Shown one piece after another: positions 1-10,630 of a DNA stretch of 38,255 bases (position 1 is the first letter of the stretch; each line of letters opens with the position of its first letter). The notes beneath the pieces were generated by a model. It made no database searches and was not told the origin of the DNA. It saw nothing but the letters and a program-made list of their open reading frames with translations. The stretch comes from Zygnema cylindricum (Eukaryota; Streptophyta; Zygnematophyceae; Zygnematales; Zygnemataceae), in contig JBBHKE010003068.1 of the NCBI GenBank assembly GCA_037447655.1, positions 64,001 through 102,255 of the forward strand, written 5' to 3'. The translations under genes and the position numbers were made by a program.

Positions 1-332
1 ACTACAGTTTTGTTAGTGATTTGATATTCTTGTGGTCTAATCCGTACCTTGCATTTTTATTGCATTGCACATAGAAATCTTGTGAATCGACTATTAAGCC
101 TGATGCATATTTAACAAGCTCTGTGCAATATTACTGTGGAAAAAACCCTCTGCACTCGGCCAGAGGTCAAAATTGCAGCTATTCTATTGTGGAAAATGTA
201 TTCCAAAAGGGCGCAACCTGCAAAAATAGTATTGACCAATAAAGATAGTATGATTTAATGCGGATGGTGGTAGACGATGTAGTTTGTTTCCATGTGTTTG
301 ACATGTTTACTATGTGTTGTTGTATTGTTCAG

Positions 333-3300
333 GTCTATACTGGTGCTGGAATCTCTACATCTGCAGGTATCCCAGATTACAGAGGGCCTTCTGGAGTGTG
401 GACACTAAAGGCACGAGGCAAGGAAGTGGCAGAGCCTGATTTTGGGCAGGTTAGACATGCCAAAATAAATTTCCTTAAAGTTTCCATTTGAACTGTTCTT
501 TCATGTTTGTGTTCATTTGCATGTCTGCATAAACCTTGTTTAAGAGGGATGCAGCGATGTTTTTTTTTTTTCAATCTCGTGTCTTGGTTAAGTTACTGGC
601 ATGGTTATTCCTCGAGTTCTTCTCAATGTTGCCGGTTTTGAATCTGGAGGTGGGTCAATGTTGTCTACTTTACGGGCTTTATTGTGAAGTTAGTTTGTTT
701 CGCCTGTCTTTTGCCTTGGGATTTGTGTTATGTTTTCTGATACTAGAAACTAGTAAATGTTTGCTTGGCTGAATTTAAACTGGAATTCATCAGTTTTTGT
801 TTTTGTTTTGCAATGTTTACTTTTCATAATACAGCTAGAACCCACAAGCAGCCACTATGCGATTAGAACCCTTTTGGCCAAGAAACTGGTTCGCCATGTT
901 GTCTCCCAAAATATTGATGGTTTACACCGACGTAGTGGTATTCCACCTCACCAGATTAGTGAGCTTCACGGAAATTACTGCCTGGAGACATGCTCTTCCT
1001 GTGGAGTTGAGTATTTTCGTCCTTTTGCCGTATGGGGAGGGCTCACATCAGCTCCAGGTTCGACTGCCTTGAGTGCAGCAAGAGCATCAATGTCCGCAAG
1101 GAAAATCAATCAAGAAAAAACGGAAACAGAAACCAATGCTGGATCGGATGGTAGTGATTTTGTTGTTTGTAAAGGAGAGAGGAGGACTCGACGACGATCT
1201 AAGCTTAAGCCTCCTAAAAGCTTAAACTCTTGTCCAATGTCAACGGAATCTGAAAAGTTAATTAAATTGGATTCAGGAGATCGTAATCAGTCAAACTGTG
1301 GGCGACTTGGTGGAGATAGAAGCCCTGCAAAACCTTTATCTGATTCATTGGGTTCATGTAAAACTGATGTTGATATTGAGCACCATGTTGGGACTCCAGA
1401 GGCCAAGGATGAAATTGCTGATAATAAAAGAAAACGCAGGCGTGAAATTGAACAAATGCAGAAAGGAAAAGATGAAAGTAACAAGGAAGAAATTGCTTCA
1501 GCGCATGTGGGATCCAGGGTTAATTTTTTAGGGAACGGAACTGACCTGGGAGACGGGGTTAAAGTTTTGGGGAACAGAACTGACCTGGGAGACGGGGTTA
1601 GAGTTTTGGAAAACGGACAAGTGCTTAAGTGTTTTAGAAGGAGATCTCGACAGGAGTGTCTTGGTGAAGAGAGCATGGATGGGCGCAGTTGGCGTGGGAA
1701 AAGCAGGTCAAGTCCAGTATCAACTTTGAAGAAACACACTCAAGACAACAAGGACGATGACAGTATTCTGGATACAGCGGTGGGATTGGTTCAGCTGGGA
1801 GAGACACTGAATGGGGTTAAAAAGGTGAGTCAGGAGTCTCTACAAGAGATTGTCAAGAAGAGGAGTTTCAAAACTGAAAGTGAAAATGTGCATGAGGAGG
1901 CTGTTAATTTGAATGCCCATCATTCAAAGGTTTTTGAACAGGGTGAAAGTAATCAACAGTTAAAAAGAAAGCGAAACAGAAATGTTAGAGTTCCCGCAGA
2001 TCGAATTGTTTGTAAATTGGAGAGTACAACAAGCCAGGAAGTTGTGAACCTTCCTAAATCAGAAAAGGAAGAACAATGTGAAGAGAAATCAAGTCTGACT
2101 GTTAAACGTGGGCGGCGACAGAAGAAAGCGAAACTGGAGGTTTTATCTGATGAGTGTGTGAATGAAGGAAGTGGAAAAGCAGAAGATGGTGCTACACAAG
2201 GTTGTGAAGAGACATGTGTTCATGACCAGAAAGTGGAGGAAGTGGAGAACGAAGGGGGGAGAAAATTTGTGCAAACAGGGAACTTAGGTGAAGAAACACA
2301 AAGAGTAGGTACCCGGCGGTCAGTAAGCAAGCAAAAGGAGGTTGCTGAAAGTGGTAAGCTCGAATCAGACCTTCCTGAAGAACAAAGCAGTGTAGCTTTA
2401 GGAAGGGCAAGGCGAATACGTGCAAAGTCAAAAAAAGGAACCGAAACACTTAGCGAAATGAGCGAGGAAGAACTTGATATTTTAAAGAGCAGAGCCGGAA
2501 GTGGAGCTACTAAGGAAAGCTCACATTGCAAAAAAAAGGTCCAGAATGGTCAAGGGTCTCTCGATGATCATGACCATCGAACAGGTCGGAAGTGCGAGCG
2601 AAAAGGTTGTGATGGGGATCTCGTGGATTCAGTTGTCCTTTTTGGGGAGAGTATGCCTTTTAAGGTGAGATAGTAGTTTAACTTATCATTTTTCTTATTT
2701 ATGGTTCTGATTTACTGTGGGTGGTGGTAAGGTATTGTGTTTACTGTCCTTTAAAGTATGCTGTTGTTCACAATTCATTGCAACTCTTTTCCTTTTGTCA
2801 CGAGCTGCATTGCAATCATATTTATTTATTATCTGAAAAGTAGGGTAAAGTCTTTCATGTTGTTGCCACTCTGTGCTCTAGAAGGAAATTTTCATTATCA
2901 CTGCATTCTGTCCTGTGTTCTTTGTAAGAAAGCAGGATATGCTCTTGATATCAATGCTGAAGCGATTCAAGTGGGAGGAGGGGGAGGGGGAGGGGGAGGG
3001 AGAGGGAAAGGGAGAGGGGGAGGGAGAGGGAAAGGGAGAGGGGATTGGGGGAAAGTGACATCTCTTCAGCACTCCAACTAGCTCACAACCATTGTTATTT
3101 CTTGTGTTTCTGAGTTGACAGGCTTTTCAAGGTGCTGAAGATCATTCAGCAAAAGCTGAAGTTGCTCTGGTTTTGGGATCGAGCTTAAGGGTGGGACCAG
3201 CTTGCGACTTTCCTGGAAGTGTGGCTGATCGTGGAGGAAAGCTTGTAATTGTCAATTTACAAAGAACTCCGATGGACAAAAAAGCCGCACTGGTAAGACT

Positions 3301-5163
3301 TTTTGTTAAGTTCGTTGCTGTCAATTTACAAAGAACCTCAATTGATTTAAAGTCACGGTGGTGAAATTTTCTATCTTGACTGCAAAATGCCACAGGACAC
3401 TGTGTTGTTAGAAATAAGTGGCGGCAGTTAACTAGTGTTAAGGTGTTCTGTTGGATCAATTTACTGTTAACACAAAAAAGTAACAAATTTGCTGAAGCGG
3501 TGACTGCGGTGGTGTGTATGACTTTCATTTGCATTGACTGAACATGTGAGTGTAAGCTCATTGTGAAATGTGGAGTTTAATTACCTTGTTGAATATTGTT
3601 AATTATTCTATTTGCAAAAACGGCAATTTGAGGAGGAAGGATTATTTTTGTTGGTGTGGAAAAGGGTGTATTTGCACTTCGTTGTTTGTTTGAATTTCTT
3701 TCAATATTCCTGACCGTTGGGACCTCACATTGAAGATCTGTATTCTGGCATCTGTGTTTCTCCTTCCTTCCTCTTGGACATTGTCATTTTTTCAGTTCAT
3801 TGGTGAAGGTGCTTGAGGTTCGTCCAAGGCATCTTTCCTGTTATTGATTTGCGTGGGAAAAGAAAGGAAAAAAAGGAGAACAAAAATTGTTGAGTTGTTG
3901 TCCTTCCAAGTGGATCTAAATGTGGCAAATCAAGAGTGGCGTTCTCAACTTGGATTTTAATATTTTATTATTTGTCCTCTAATTTGTCCTTTTTCTTGAC
4001 ATTTTATCCGTTGTCCTGTTTTGTAGGTGATTCGTGGTCGTTGTGATCAAGTGATGGAGCTCCTTTTGGCCGAATTAGATTTGCTACCCAAGAGGTCATC
4101 GACATACTCTTTATTAGACGCCTGTATGACTTTTGCCAGTTTCCCTGTCGCTAGTTTCCCAAGGAAACCTTTCTTTCAACAAACTGATGGGATCTCGGCT
4201 CTCAAAGAAAACGTGGTTACCGAGATCAAAAGGGAAGATCAACTTGAGAGTAGCAAAGAGAGTGAAGCAAAGCAGTCGGAGTGCCATACAGTCGTGATTT
4301 TGAATCCTACACAAGAAAAACCAAAAAATAAATTAAAAGGAGGGCTGTCTGAAAATAACGGTAATTCTTTTACCGGTAAGAAAGGTATGACGTTGACAGA
4401 AGCTGTGGCTTGTCTAGAAGGAAGTCAAAAGGACGGTTTCTCACTGAGCCAAGAAATCCTTTGTGGCAATAGAGATCTTTCAGGTGACAGTATTAAGGAC
4501 AAAAGGAAAAGAAGTCATGGAGCTGAGAGTTGGGAAGAAGGTGAGGAGTATTCTATCGTCGAGCTCGGAGGAACTTTGGAAACTGTTGTTACGTCCTCGG
4601 GAAGGTTGGAGGAATCTGTTTCAGATCAAGAGGAGGAGGATTTGTCACTCGAAAGAGGAGAGAGGAGATGTTCCGATCTTATTGGACAGCATGTGGAGGT
4701 AAGTGGAGAAGTGAGTGGGAAAGGGGAAAATGCACAGAAAATGACAAATTTGATGAGTTATAAACGAAGAAGGCATTCAACGGGGTTTCAAACACAAGTA
4801 GATACTATCCCGAGTACTGTTTTTGATAAGGAAAACCAGATAGAAACTGGGGACGTTGTTGATCTTGGTGGAGATACCAAAACGGGAATTAGAGATTCGG
4901 AGAATTTTAATGTTGTTTCTGGGCTTTGTGAGTCATCTGAGCCTACAACCAGTATTCAAAAAGCATCTTCATCATTATCACAAGAAAAGGCGTTGTTTGG
5001 TCAGATGCTTTTAGTAGGGTAAATTCGTCAATATGTGATTTTTCATCGGCAAAACTTAATTTTTTTTGCCTATTATTGGTTTGCGGTTTTATGGTTTGAT
5101 AAGTTCTTTCTTTCCTCTCTCTTTAGGTCAATAGTGTTGATGGTTAGGTGCAGGTTTATATAA
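333..5163 (+). CDS. SIRT7: SIRT7-class sirtuin (NAD-dependent protein deacylase), 5' end outside window
   Basis: Five exons are proposed: 333-449, 835-2664, 3122-3292, 4027-5018 and a weak terminal exon 5127-5163. The first three introns are bounded by GT/AG in phase 0; the last is phase 2. Exon 1 carries the NAD-binding GAGIS...[13 protein letters not shown] motif. Exon 2 carries SQNIDGLH (904-927), the catalytic histidine in ELHG (His codon 967-969), zinc cysteines CSSC (codons 991 and 1000) and, far downstream, a second pair C-x4-C (codons 2593 and 2608). Exon 3 carries LGSSL and VNLQRTP. The start of exon 4 carries the usual C-terminal [22 protein letters not shown] and GSSL favour SIRT7 over SIRT6. 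In animals SIRT7 is a nuclear/nucleolar deacylase acting on chromatin; that role is inferred here. The catalytic core looks intact. Two oddities are a roughly 510-residue insertion in the zinc module and a disordered tail of about 300 residues. Without the last splice, a stop follows immediately at 5020-5022, so the C-terminus is uncertain by about 10 residues. Confidence 0.9.
1036..2577 (+). other. Giant disordered insertion inside the sirtuin zinc-binding module
   Basis: About 514 in-frame codons lie between the first zinc cysteine pair (CSSC, 991-1002) and the second (2593-2610), inside one continuous exon. From memory, about 25-30 residues separate these pairs in animal SIRT7. The insert has no recognisable fold. 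It is rich in Lys, Glu, Arg, Ser and Gly, with several short basic clusters that look like nuclear localisation signals (for example KRKRRR near 1428, KRKRNR near 1966, KRGRRQKK near 2104). There is no stop codon over 1.5 kb and no obvious intron, so it appears to be maintained as coding. A retained intron is the main alternative, but the open frame and the resumption of sirtuin sequence in the same phase argue against it. Confidence 0.8.
1531..1608 (+). repeat. Two tandem 39-nt coding repeats in the sirtuin insertion
   Basis: Units 1531-1569 and 1570-1608 differ at two positions and encode two 13-residue repeats ([13 protein letters not shown] and [13 protein letters not shown]). A partial third unit follows (ENG). 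This is a recent in-frame duplication and suggests the insertion grows by slippage or short tandem duplication. Confidence 0.9.
2973..3051 (+). repeat. G-rich polypurine minisatellite in a sirtuin intron
   Basis: An almost pure G/A tract in the intron between 2664 and 3122. It is built from GGGAGGGAGAGGGAAAGG-like units, repeated about twice, and preceded by runs of GGGGGA. Many GGG runs with 1-3 base spacers make it a potential G-quadruplex on the transcribed RNA's own strand. Confidence 0.85.
3320..3336 (+). repeat. Duplicated fragment of the VNLQRT-coding exon inside the next intron
   Basis: The 17 bases GTCAATTTACAAAGAAC at 3251-3267, inside the exon encoding the NAD-binding VNLQRT motif, recur exactly at 3320-3336, just after the donor site at 3293. 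The copy decays quickly on both sides. It is a local duplication of coding sequence now lying in an intron. Confidence 0.75.
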
Positions 5164-5756
5164 CCTCATCGGGTTATATGGGATGGTAAGAGGAAAATAA
5201 GGTGGCTGAGTAGTTCATAAATAATACTATATCGATTTTCCTCTTCAACTAAATATGTCGTTTCTTTGATACTCAAGAAGTTGGAGAGAAAAGCTAGAGA
5301 GAATTGAGTACAGTACAGTTTGAAATACAGTTTAAAGTACATTCTCAAGTACGGTCTGACGGAGGTGGAGCTCATACTTGTTGTACTGTGGTTCACTCAG
5401 ATTTAATTGTGCTGTTATCCTTTGTTTTCTGCCATTTATCTTACATCACTGTTTTTTTAGGTTTTAGTAACCTTATTGTCTTGTTTTTTTATTACGCTTG
5501 CTTTTTGTTAAGACAACCCATTTTCGCTGTTTTGTCACTTGACTGTTTTCTGTTTTCTGCTTTCATTAACAAAACTGTTTTTTCCTTTTTTATTTACGTG
5601 ATTGTTTTCTCCTGTTTTTTAACATGAACTGTTTTTCTACAACTTGCTTTTAATCAACTGCTGGTTTTCATCCTCGTTCGACTTATTTTTGTGGTTCCGT
5701 TATTCTGTTTTTGTTTTGTTCGCCTTTTGCCACTTTGGTCATGATTGTTATTGTTA
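5164..5756. other. T-rich non-coding DNA 3' of the sirtuin gene
   Basis: No gene is supported. The + strand is strongly T-rich from about 5400, with repeated TGTTTTCTG-like stretches, and the same sequence recurs in copy B (about 16020-16380). No clear AATAAA lies close behind the proposed stop; AATAAT near 5220 is the nearest candidate. Short hydrophobic reading frames here reflect the T-richness. Confidence 0.5.
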
Positions 5757-5800
5757 ATTGATTGATTGATTGATTGATTGATTGATCGATTGATTGATTG
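5757..5800 (+). repeat. (TTGA)n microsatellite
   Basis: About eleven ATTG/TTGA units with one interruption. The copy B equivalent near 16392-16412 is much shorter, so the array has changed length since the duplication. Confidence 0.9.
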
Positions 5801-6210
5801 TTATTTTTTGTTGATTGTTTTTGTTATAAATGGTTTCATGATTTATGTCAATTTTTTTGTTTTTTTTTTCCATTTCCTCTCAGTTCTCCGGTGGGCTTTA
5901 TCGCGCTTCCTTATCATATTTAAAGCTTTTCATTCTCTTTTATGGTATCATTGGCCTTTTTTTTTTACTGGAATCTGATGGATGTAAAAGAAGGAAACGT
6001 TATTGCAAAAAGTGTGATGGAAAAAACCATTGAGGTACAAAAGGGGCAAAAAAGATGAAACAAAAAAAAAAAAAAACATTTAAAGACTACAAACGCCAAG
6101 GGAGACTAAGGTAATGGTGGATGATGGATGACTGATGGATGGTTGGCGGGTTTCTTACTTGGTTTATCAGCATGGTATGGTTGTGTTTTAGCTTTTATTG
6201 TAGGGAAAAT

Positions 6211-6337
6211 GTGTGAAAACAATTGGAAAGGCTATATGTGATTCCCTGTGTTTGTGCATGTACCATACGGCTTTTTTGGGTATAAAATGGGTATAATATG
6301 GGCTAACCATATGTAGAGTTTACAATTGTTTTCACAC
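6211..6337 (+). mobile_element. MITE family 1 (TIR GTGTGAAAACAATTGG), copy in duplicate A
   Basis: About 127 bp bounded by imperfect inverted repeats of about 30 bp: left GTGTGAAAACAATTGGAAAG, and right, when reversed and complemented, GTGTGAAAACAATTGTAAAC. There is no coding capacity. Relatives lie at 16803-16929 (the duplicate B equivalent) and 28127-28267. The superfamily is not assigned because no clear target-site duplication is visible. Confidence 0.75.
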
Positions 6338-6767
6338 ATTTGAAGTAAAGGTATTTATGTGAGTTGTGTATTGGAGGCCCTCATCCGATAGCCTATTTGT
6401 ACTTTTTTGGGGCATACTAATAATTGATTTTTTGGATTACATATCGGTTATCAAACATATGGGTGTTACCTACATTTTCAGTTTCGCGACATTTGACATC
6501 GCAATAACAGGCATATTATTTAGGGTATTATTTAGGTGTCAAAGTGCAACTCTCTGCATGGCCAACCCCAAAAAAGGTCCTTGCCTTCCTTTTTTTTATT
6601 TGCGGGTTAAAAATTAATAATTTAGTGATCGCTCTTGACGCGTTGCTGCCACGTGGCAAAGCTTGACATCTTATGTTGTCCTAATAAATTTGTTATGCGG
6701 TGAGGTGTATGTTTAGCACTATGTTGTGTGTCGTGGTGTAGGGCAGTCGCATCTTAAAAATTCCGTA

Positions 6768-6823
6768 AATACAAATGTATAGTGCGCCTCACAGTACACT
6801 TTAGTACGCTATACATTTGTATT
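6768..6823. repeat. Perfect-stem hairpin, intact in copy A only
   Basis: The arm AATACAAATGTATAG (from 6768) pairs exactly with CTATACATTTGTATT (ending 6823) around a loop of about 26 nt. In copy B (about 17353-17405) the 3' arm is truncated to CTATACATGG, so the hairpin cannot form. It could be a small foldback element or a structured transcript. Confidence 0.7.
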
Positions 6824-8239
6824 AAATGGTATATTTCTACGCAAGTCATCGTCGATAATAATTAGCAATCAAAAACCTATCATTTTGGTAACTTGACCAA
6901 CTGGTATTTTTACAAATCAGTTGTCCAACATGTTTTTTTCGACCACCAATGCACAACACTACGCTTTAGAGGCGGTGGCTTGGGACAAAGTGACTTCAAA
7001 ACAAGCTTCAAAGTAGGCAAAACTATTTTAACTGGTTTGCAGTGGACTTTTCAACCTATGACAAGTACTCTATTGAATTCCTTAGCAAATTGTTTGCCCA
7101 AAAAACTTTATATGGAAGGAGCCCACCGTCAGCCCACCATCAAGCCTCTAGACTAATTTCTATCAGAACATGTTCAACCCGTAGCCCTCCTATGATAGAC
7201 TACGTTGGCATAAACACGGCCTTTCAGACATAGGTGAGATGTGATGAAACAATTGGCGACACTATGATTTAGCCTTGTATCGTATGCGTACTATACGGAT
7301 GTTCCCTTTTAGTACGCGTACTATAAGATAACTTCTGCTACAGTGCATGTACTATACGGGCCTATAATGTATAACATTTTGCCTTGCTTTCGATAAACCT
7401 ATCCTCTCATATCTTCCACGAAAAAGAACTGGTCTACATCGATGCTTACACGATTGTGGACCTTTTGCATGGTATTAAGCAATCATGTAGCGAATGATTT
7501 TTTGTGGTGTGAGTAACAAAGTACTTGTTTTAGTAGGTGTTGTCAATTTGCTTAAAGCATTTTCTTTCAACGCATGTCTATAAATGTACTTTGTTCAATG
7601 GCTGCACATCGTGAGTTTCAAAAGGAAGCTTTTTAATTTTCCTGCATGGCTACAAACAACATAATTGACGTAAAAAATCATATGTTAACGTGAAGTTGAA
7701 CGAGAACCTTTTCCTATAAAACGGTATAAAAAAATACCTCACATTTTTCTATATCCAAGAATAACATGACACTACTCAATGTTTTGTTGATGATCGTTCC
7801 TCATCGTATTGTTGAATTGGCAAATTTGAATAATATTGTATCGCCTCATTGTGTTGAGAATATTTCATAAAACCGCTCTTGTCTACCGACGTATTGAGAT
7901 ATGATATGTTGTGGTACGAGACATCGTGTATTTTCATTTTTTCTTCCCGATCAGCACTAATGTAACTTTAATGACAGTAATTTTGGTGCCATTTTTCTTC
8001 TCTTTGGGCCCCAAAACATAAATTAGCATTTATAACATCACTCGGAACTAAATTACAAATAAACAACATTACACTAAAAACGACTGTTTTTGTTCCCAAC
8101 GCTAAGACGATCCAAGTTGTTATTTTCACACTCTCAAATCTATCTTGTGTGATTACATGTACTTTGTGTGTATTCAACATGCATATGAATTTTATTTACA
8201 ATCTACTTTATTTATAGATATAGTTCATAACTTCAAATG

Positions 8240-8880
8240 CATTAACATTTTGTTCGAATTTGTTTATTTCTTGAAAAATGAATTGCCCTTTAGTTTAACT
8301 CACCGAGCCAAATAAATTATTCTTGAACCTCCAACTCCGGCTCAAATACTTCGTTAAAAGTTCTGAATGTTGCCTTATACAAGCGTTGCAAAATGTATCT
8401 ATTGAGTTGAAAAAAGTGTATCGAATTTTACTCGAAATGGCACTCAAAAACGTAGTTATAACATGCATAGTTATAGCATGCGGTAATTTTCAAAGTAACC
8501 AAATTTTATTGACATAGTAAAATTTGCGTAAAGTACGAGTATAATAAACACCTAAATGTGTAGTTAAGCTTACATTTTGAACGCCGATTTTCTTCTTTTT
8601 GACTTTTTTGATTTAAGTCACTCTAAGGTTCATTAAGACACATTGTTTTTGTTGTTGAATTCCTGATTTTTATGGTTTCTATTAAGGCAATCCACTCTAC
8701 TAATGTGTGTGTCCCATCCACCCAATTATCCTAAATAGTCTCGCTGGATCGCTTTAATTAGTATTTCCTTTGACCCCCTATTTTAATTTAAAATATTTGA
8801 AAGAATCCAATGAAACAAAGCTTCTTGATTCGATGTTCAAATTTGATTTTGTCGATATGCAATTTAACCACTAAATTTAC
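8240..8880 (+). repeat. Direct repeat arm 1 (without MITEs)
   Basis: Matches 10404-10625 and then 11585-11905 in series. The second arm has two MITEs inserted in the middle, while this arm is empty at both sites. Copy B carries only one arm, of the second type, so B either lost the arm 1 to arm 2 interval by recombination or A gained it. Confidence 0.8.
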
Positions 8881-9016
8881 TTTTTGCAAAAATACATCAC
8901 TATTTTATGAGGTGAAATGCAAGGTAACTAATACTAATATTACTAATAGTTTTGATTACTAATTTTATTCTACCGCAATTTATTAATGCAATAGCAACGT
9001 TGGAAGGAGAAAAAGT

Positions 9017-9230
9017 AGTGTTGTGTATCGGTAAGGATTTGCCGATAACCGATAGGGGCCTTTTTTCGGGTAGCCGATAATCGATATATTGGTACGATAT
9101 ATCGTTATCGGTGTTATCGCCGATAAATACCCAATATCTATCAGTTATTATCGGCGATAACACCGATATCAATAACTATCGGCAATATCTATACGGACCG
9201 TACAGATAAATGTACGGCCAGTACACTCAA
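9017..9230 (+). mobile_element. Relic of a TAGTGTTG-ended element rich in CGATA motifs
   Basis: Begins TAGTGTTGTGTATCGG and continues as CGATA/TATCG-rich sequence. The same kind of terminus, TAGTGTTGGGTATCGAGG, is found on the - strand at the right end of the block at 20601-21031. Ends of this style are common in hAT-like elements. No right terminus or target duplication was identified here, so it is probably truncated. Confidence 0.45.
9106..9168. repeat. 21-bp perfect inverted repeat, 21-nt loop
   Basis: The arm starting TATCGGTGTTATCGCCGA at 9106 is the exact reverse complement of the arm 9148-9168, giving a perfect 21-bp stem with a 21-nt loop. It lies inside the CGATA-rich relic and is probably subterminal structure of a transposon. 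Confidence 0.85.
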
Positions 9231-9357
9231 CTGTACGTGTTATTCCCCGGACGCGCCGCGGACCCCCTTCCCCCCGATTTCGATAAAAAAATCGCGATAT
9301 TTCTTTCATTTTTGCTTTGCCCTTTTTCTATAAGGGAAAAGCATTGTAGTCGCCTTC

Positions 9358-9495
9358 GTCTCTGGTGACAACGAAAATTGACCGTCGATATTTTTGTGTA
9401 TTGAGTGTTTTGAGTTTCGATTGGCGTCTCTAGTGACAACGATAATTGATCGTCGATGTTTTTGTGTAAGATCGTGAGCCGTTGAATGATTTGAG
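9358..9495 (+). repeat. Two tandem units of about 69 bp
   Basis: The unit CGTCTCTGGTGACAACGAAA...TTTTTGTGTA...GAGTTTCGATTGG occurs twice in succession with a few substitutions (second unit from about 9426). Non-coding. Confidence 0.75.
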
Positions 9496-9613
9496 TTTTG
9501 ATTGGCTTTGTCATGTTCCAATTTATGTAATGAAAAGAACACGTGGTACAATCCTATTTGTTGAATTTCGCGTGGTTGTAGTGGTACGATTAAAGGCCAG
9601 ACAAAATCGACGT

Positions 9614-9995
9614 CACGCCAAAATGTCGTGTTATCAATGCCGGTTGAGTTACGTACAGTATCGTACTTTAAAATTTTGCGCGTGCGATCCCGTTCAACAC
9701 GCCACGTTGTCGTTTTCTCAATATCCCGTACACGCCAAAATGCCGTGTTATCAATACCGATTAAGTAACGTACAGATCGTACTTTTGATTTTTGCGCGTG
9801 CGATCCCGTCACATCATGCCACGTTGTCGTGTTCTCAATATCCGTACATTACTGTTATTTCAGTGTTGGCGTGACGTACGATGTGTCGTGTTATCAATAC
9901 CGGTACAGTAACGTACAGTATCGCACTTTTAATTTTGGCGTGTGCGATCTCGTCACATCACGCCACGTTGTCGTATTATCAATATCCGTACACTA
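9614..9995 (+). repeat. Nested tandem repeat array of 117-142 bp units
   Basis: Three higher-order units share the landmark TGTCGTGTTATCAAT (near 9624, 9741 and 9883). Each contains a second, diverged half-unit of the form CACGTTGTCGTxTTxTCAAT and the phrase GCGTGCGATC. The half-units are similar to one another, so the array arose by duplication of about 60-80 bp followed by duplication of pairs. Absent from copy B. Confidence 0.75.
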
Positions 9996-10130
9996 CACAG
10001 CGAATCGTAATTAGAGTAAATAACGCTAATTCGGTCGCCCTAAATTTTGACTCTATCACGTTAAATACAGTAAATGATTCGATTTTTTTCATTATACTAT
10101 TTAAGGTAAGGTTTAATTAGCGTAAAAAAA
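9996..10130 (+). mobile_element. Partial MITE family 3 relic (TACACAGCGAATCG end)
   Basis: TACACAGCGAATCGTAATTA resembles the termini of the elements at 30567-30765 and 28624-29153, followed by similar AGTAAATAACGCTAATT sequence. No matching right end was found, so this is an incomplete or diverged copy. Confidence 0.45.
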
Positions 10131-10630
10131 ATTAATATACGTTCGTTTAAATAGTGTGGAGTACGGAAAACGTCTGGCTGTGCGAAATTGTACTTTTATA
10201 AGTAAAAAGGTACAAATAATAATTTAATAGAATCGCGCTCGCATGTGAAATTGCACTAAACAGAAAAAATAAATCGCATAAAAAAAAAACCCGTTTGCAT
10301 AGCTCCATCCGTCGACAACATTGTCGTCCGTGTGAACATTCACATGAATTTACATGTGAAAAGTTTGAAGTTAAACAGCAACAATATGAGTTGAGACAAA
10401 TAGTATATAATGCAATAACATTTTTTCGAATTTGTTTATTTCTTGAAAAATGAATTGCCCTTTAGTTTAACTCATCGAGCAAAAAATATATTCTTGAACC
10501 TCCAACTCCGGCTCAAATACTTTGTTGTTAAAATTTACCGAATGTTGCCTTATATAAGCGTTACAATATTGATTTTTTAAGCACAAAAAAGTGTATTGAA
10601 TTTACTCGAAGTGGCACTCAAAACATATGG

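Noticed and set aside
1287-1739. 150-codon reverse-strand frame in the sirtuin insert
   Set aside because: Antisense shadow of the Lys/Glu-rich coding exon, with no start context or domain.
9614-9995. CRISPR-like array
   Set aside because: Repeats are long, diverged and nested without unique spacers of constant size, and the genome is eukaryotic.
9882-10120. Small open frames in the repeat array
   Set aside because: Frames shift between repeat units and are absent from copy B, so they are by-products of the repeats.
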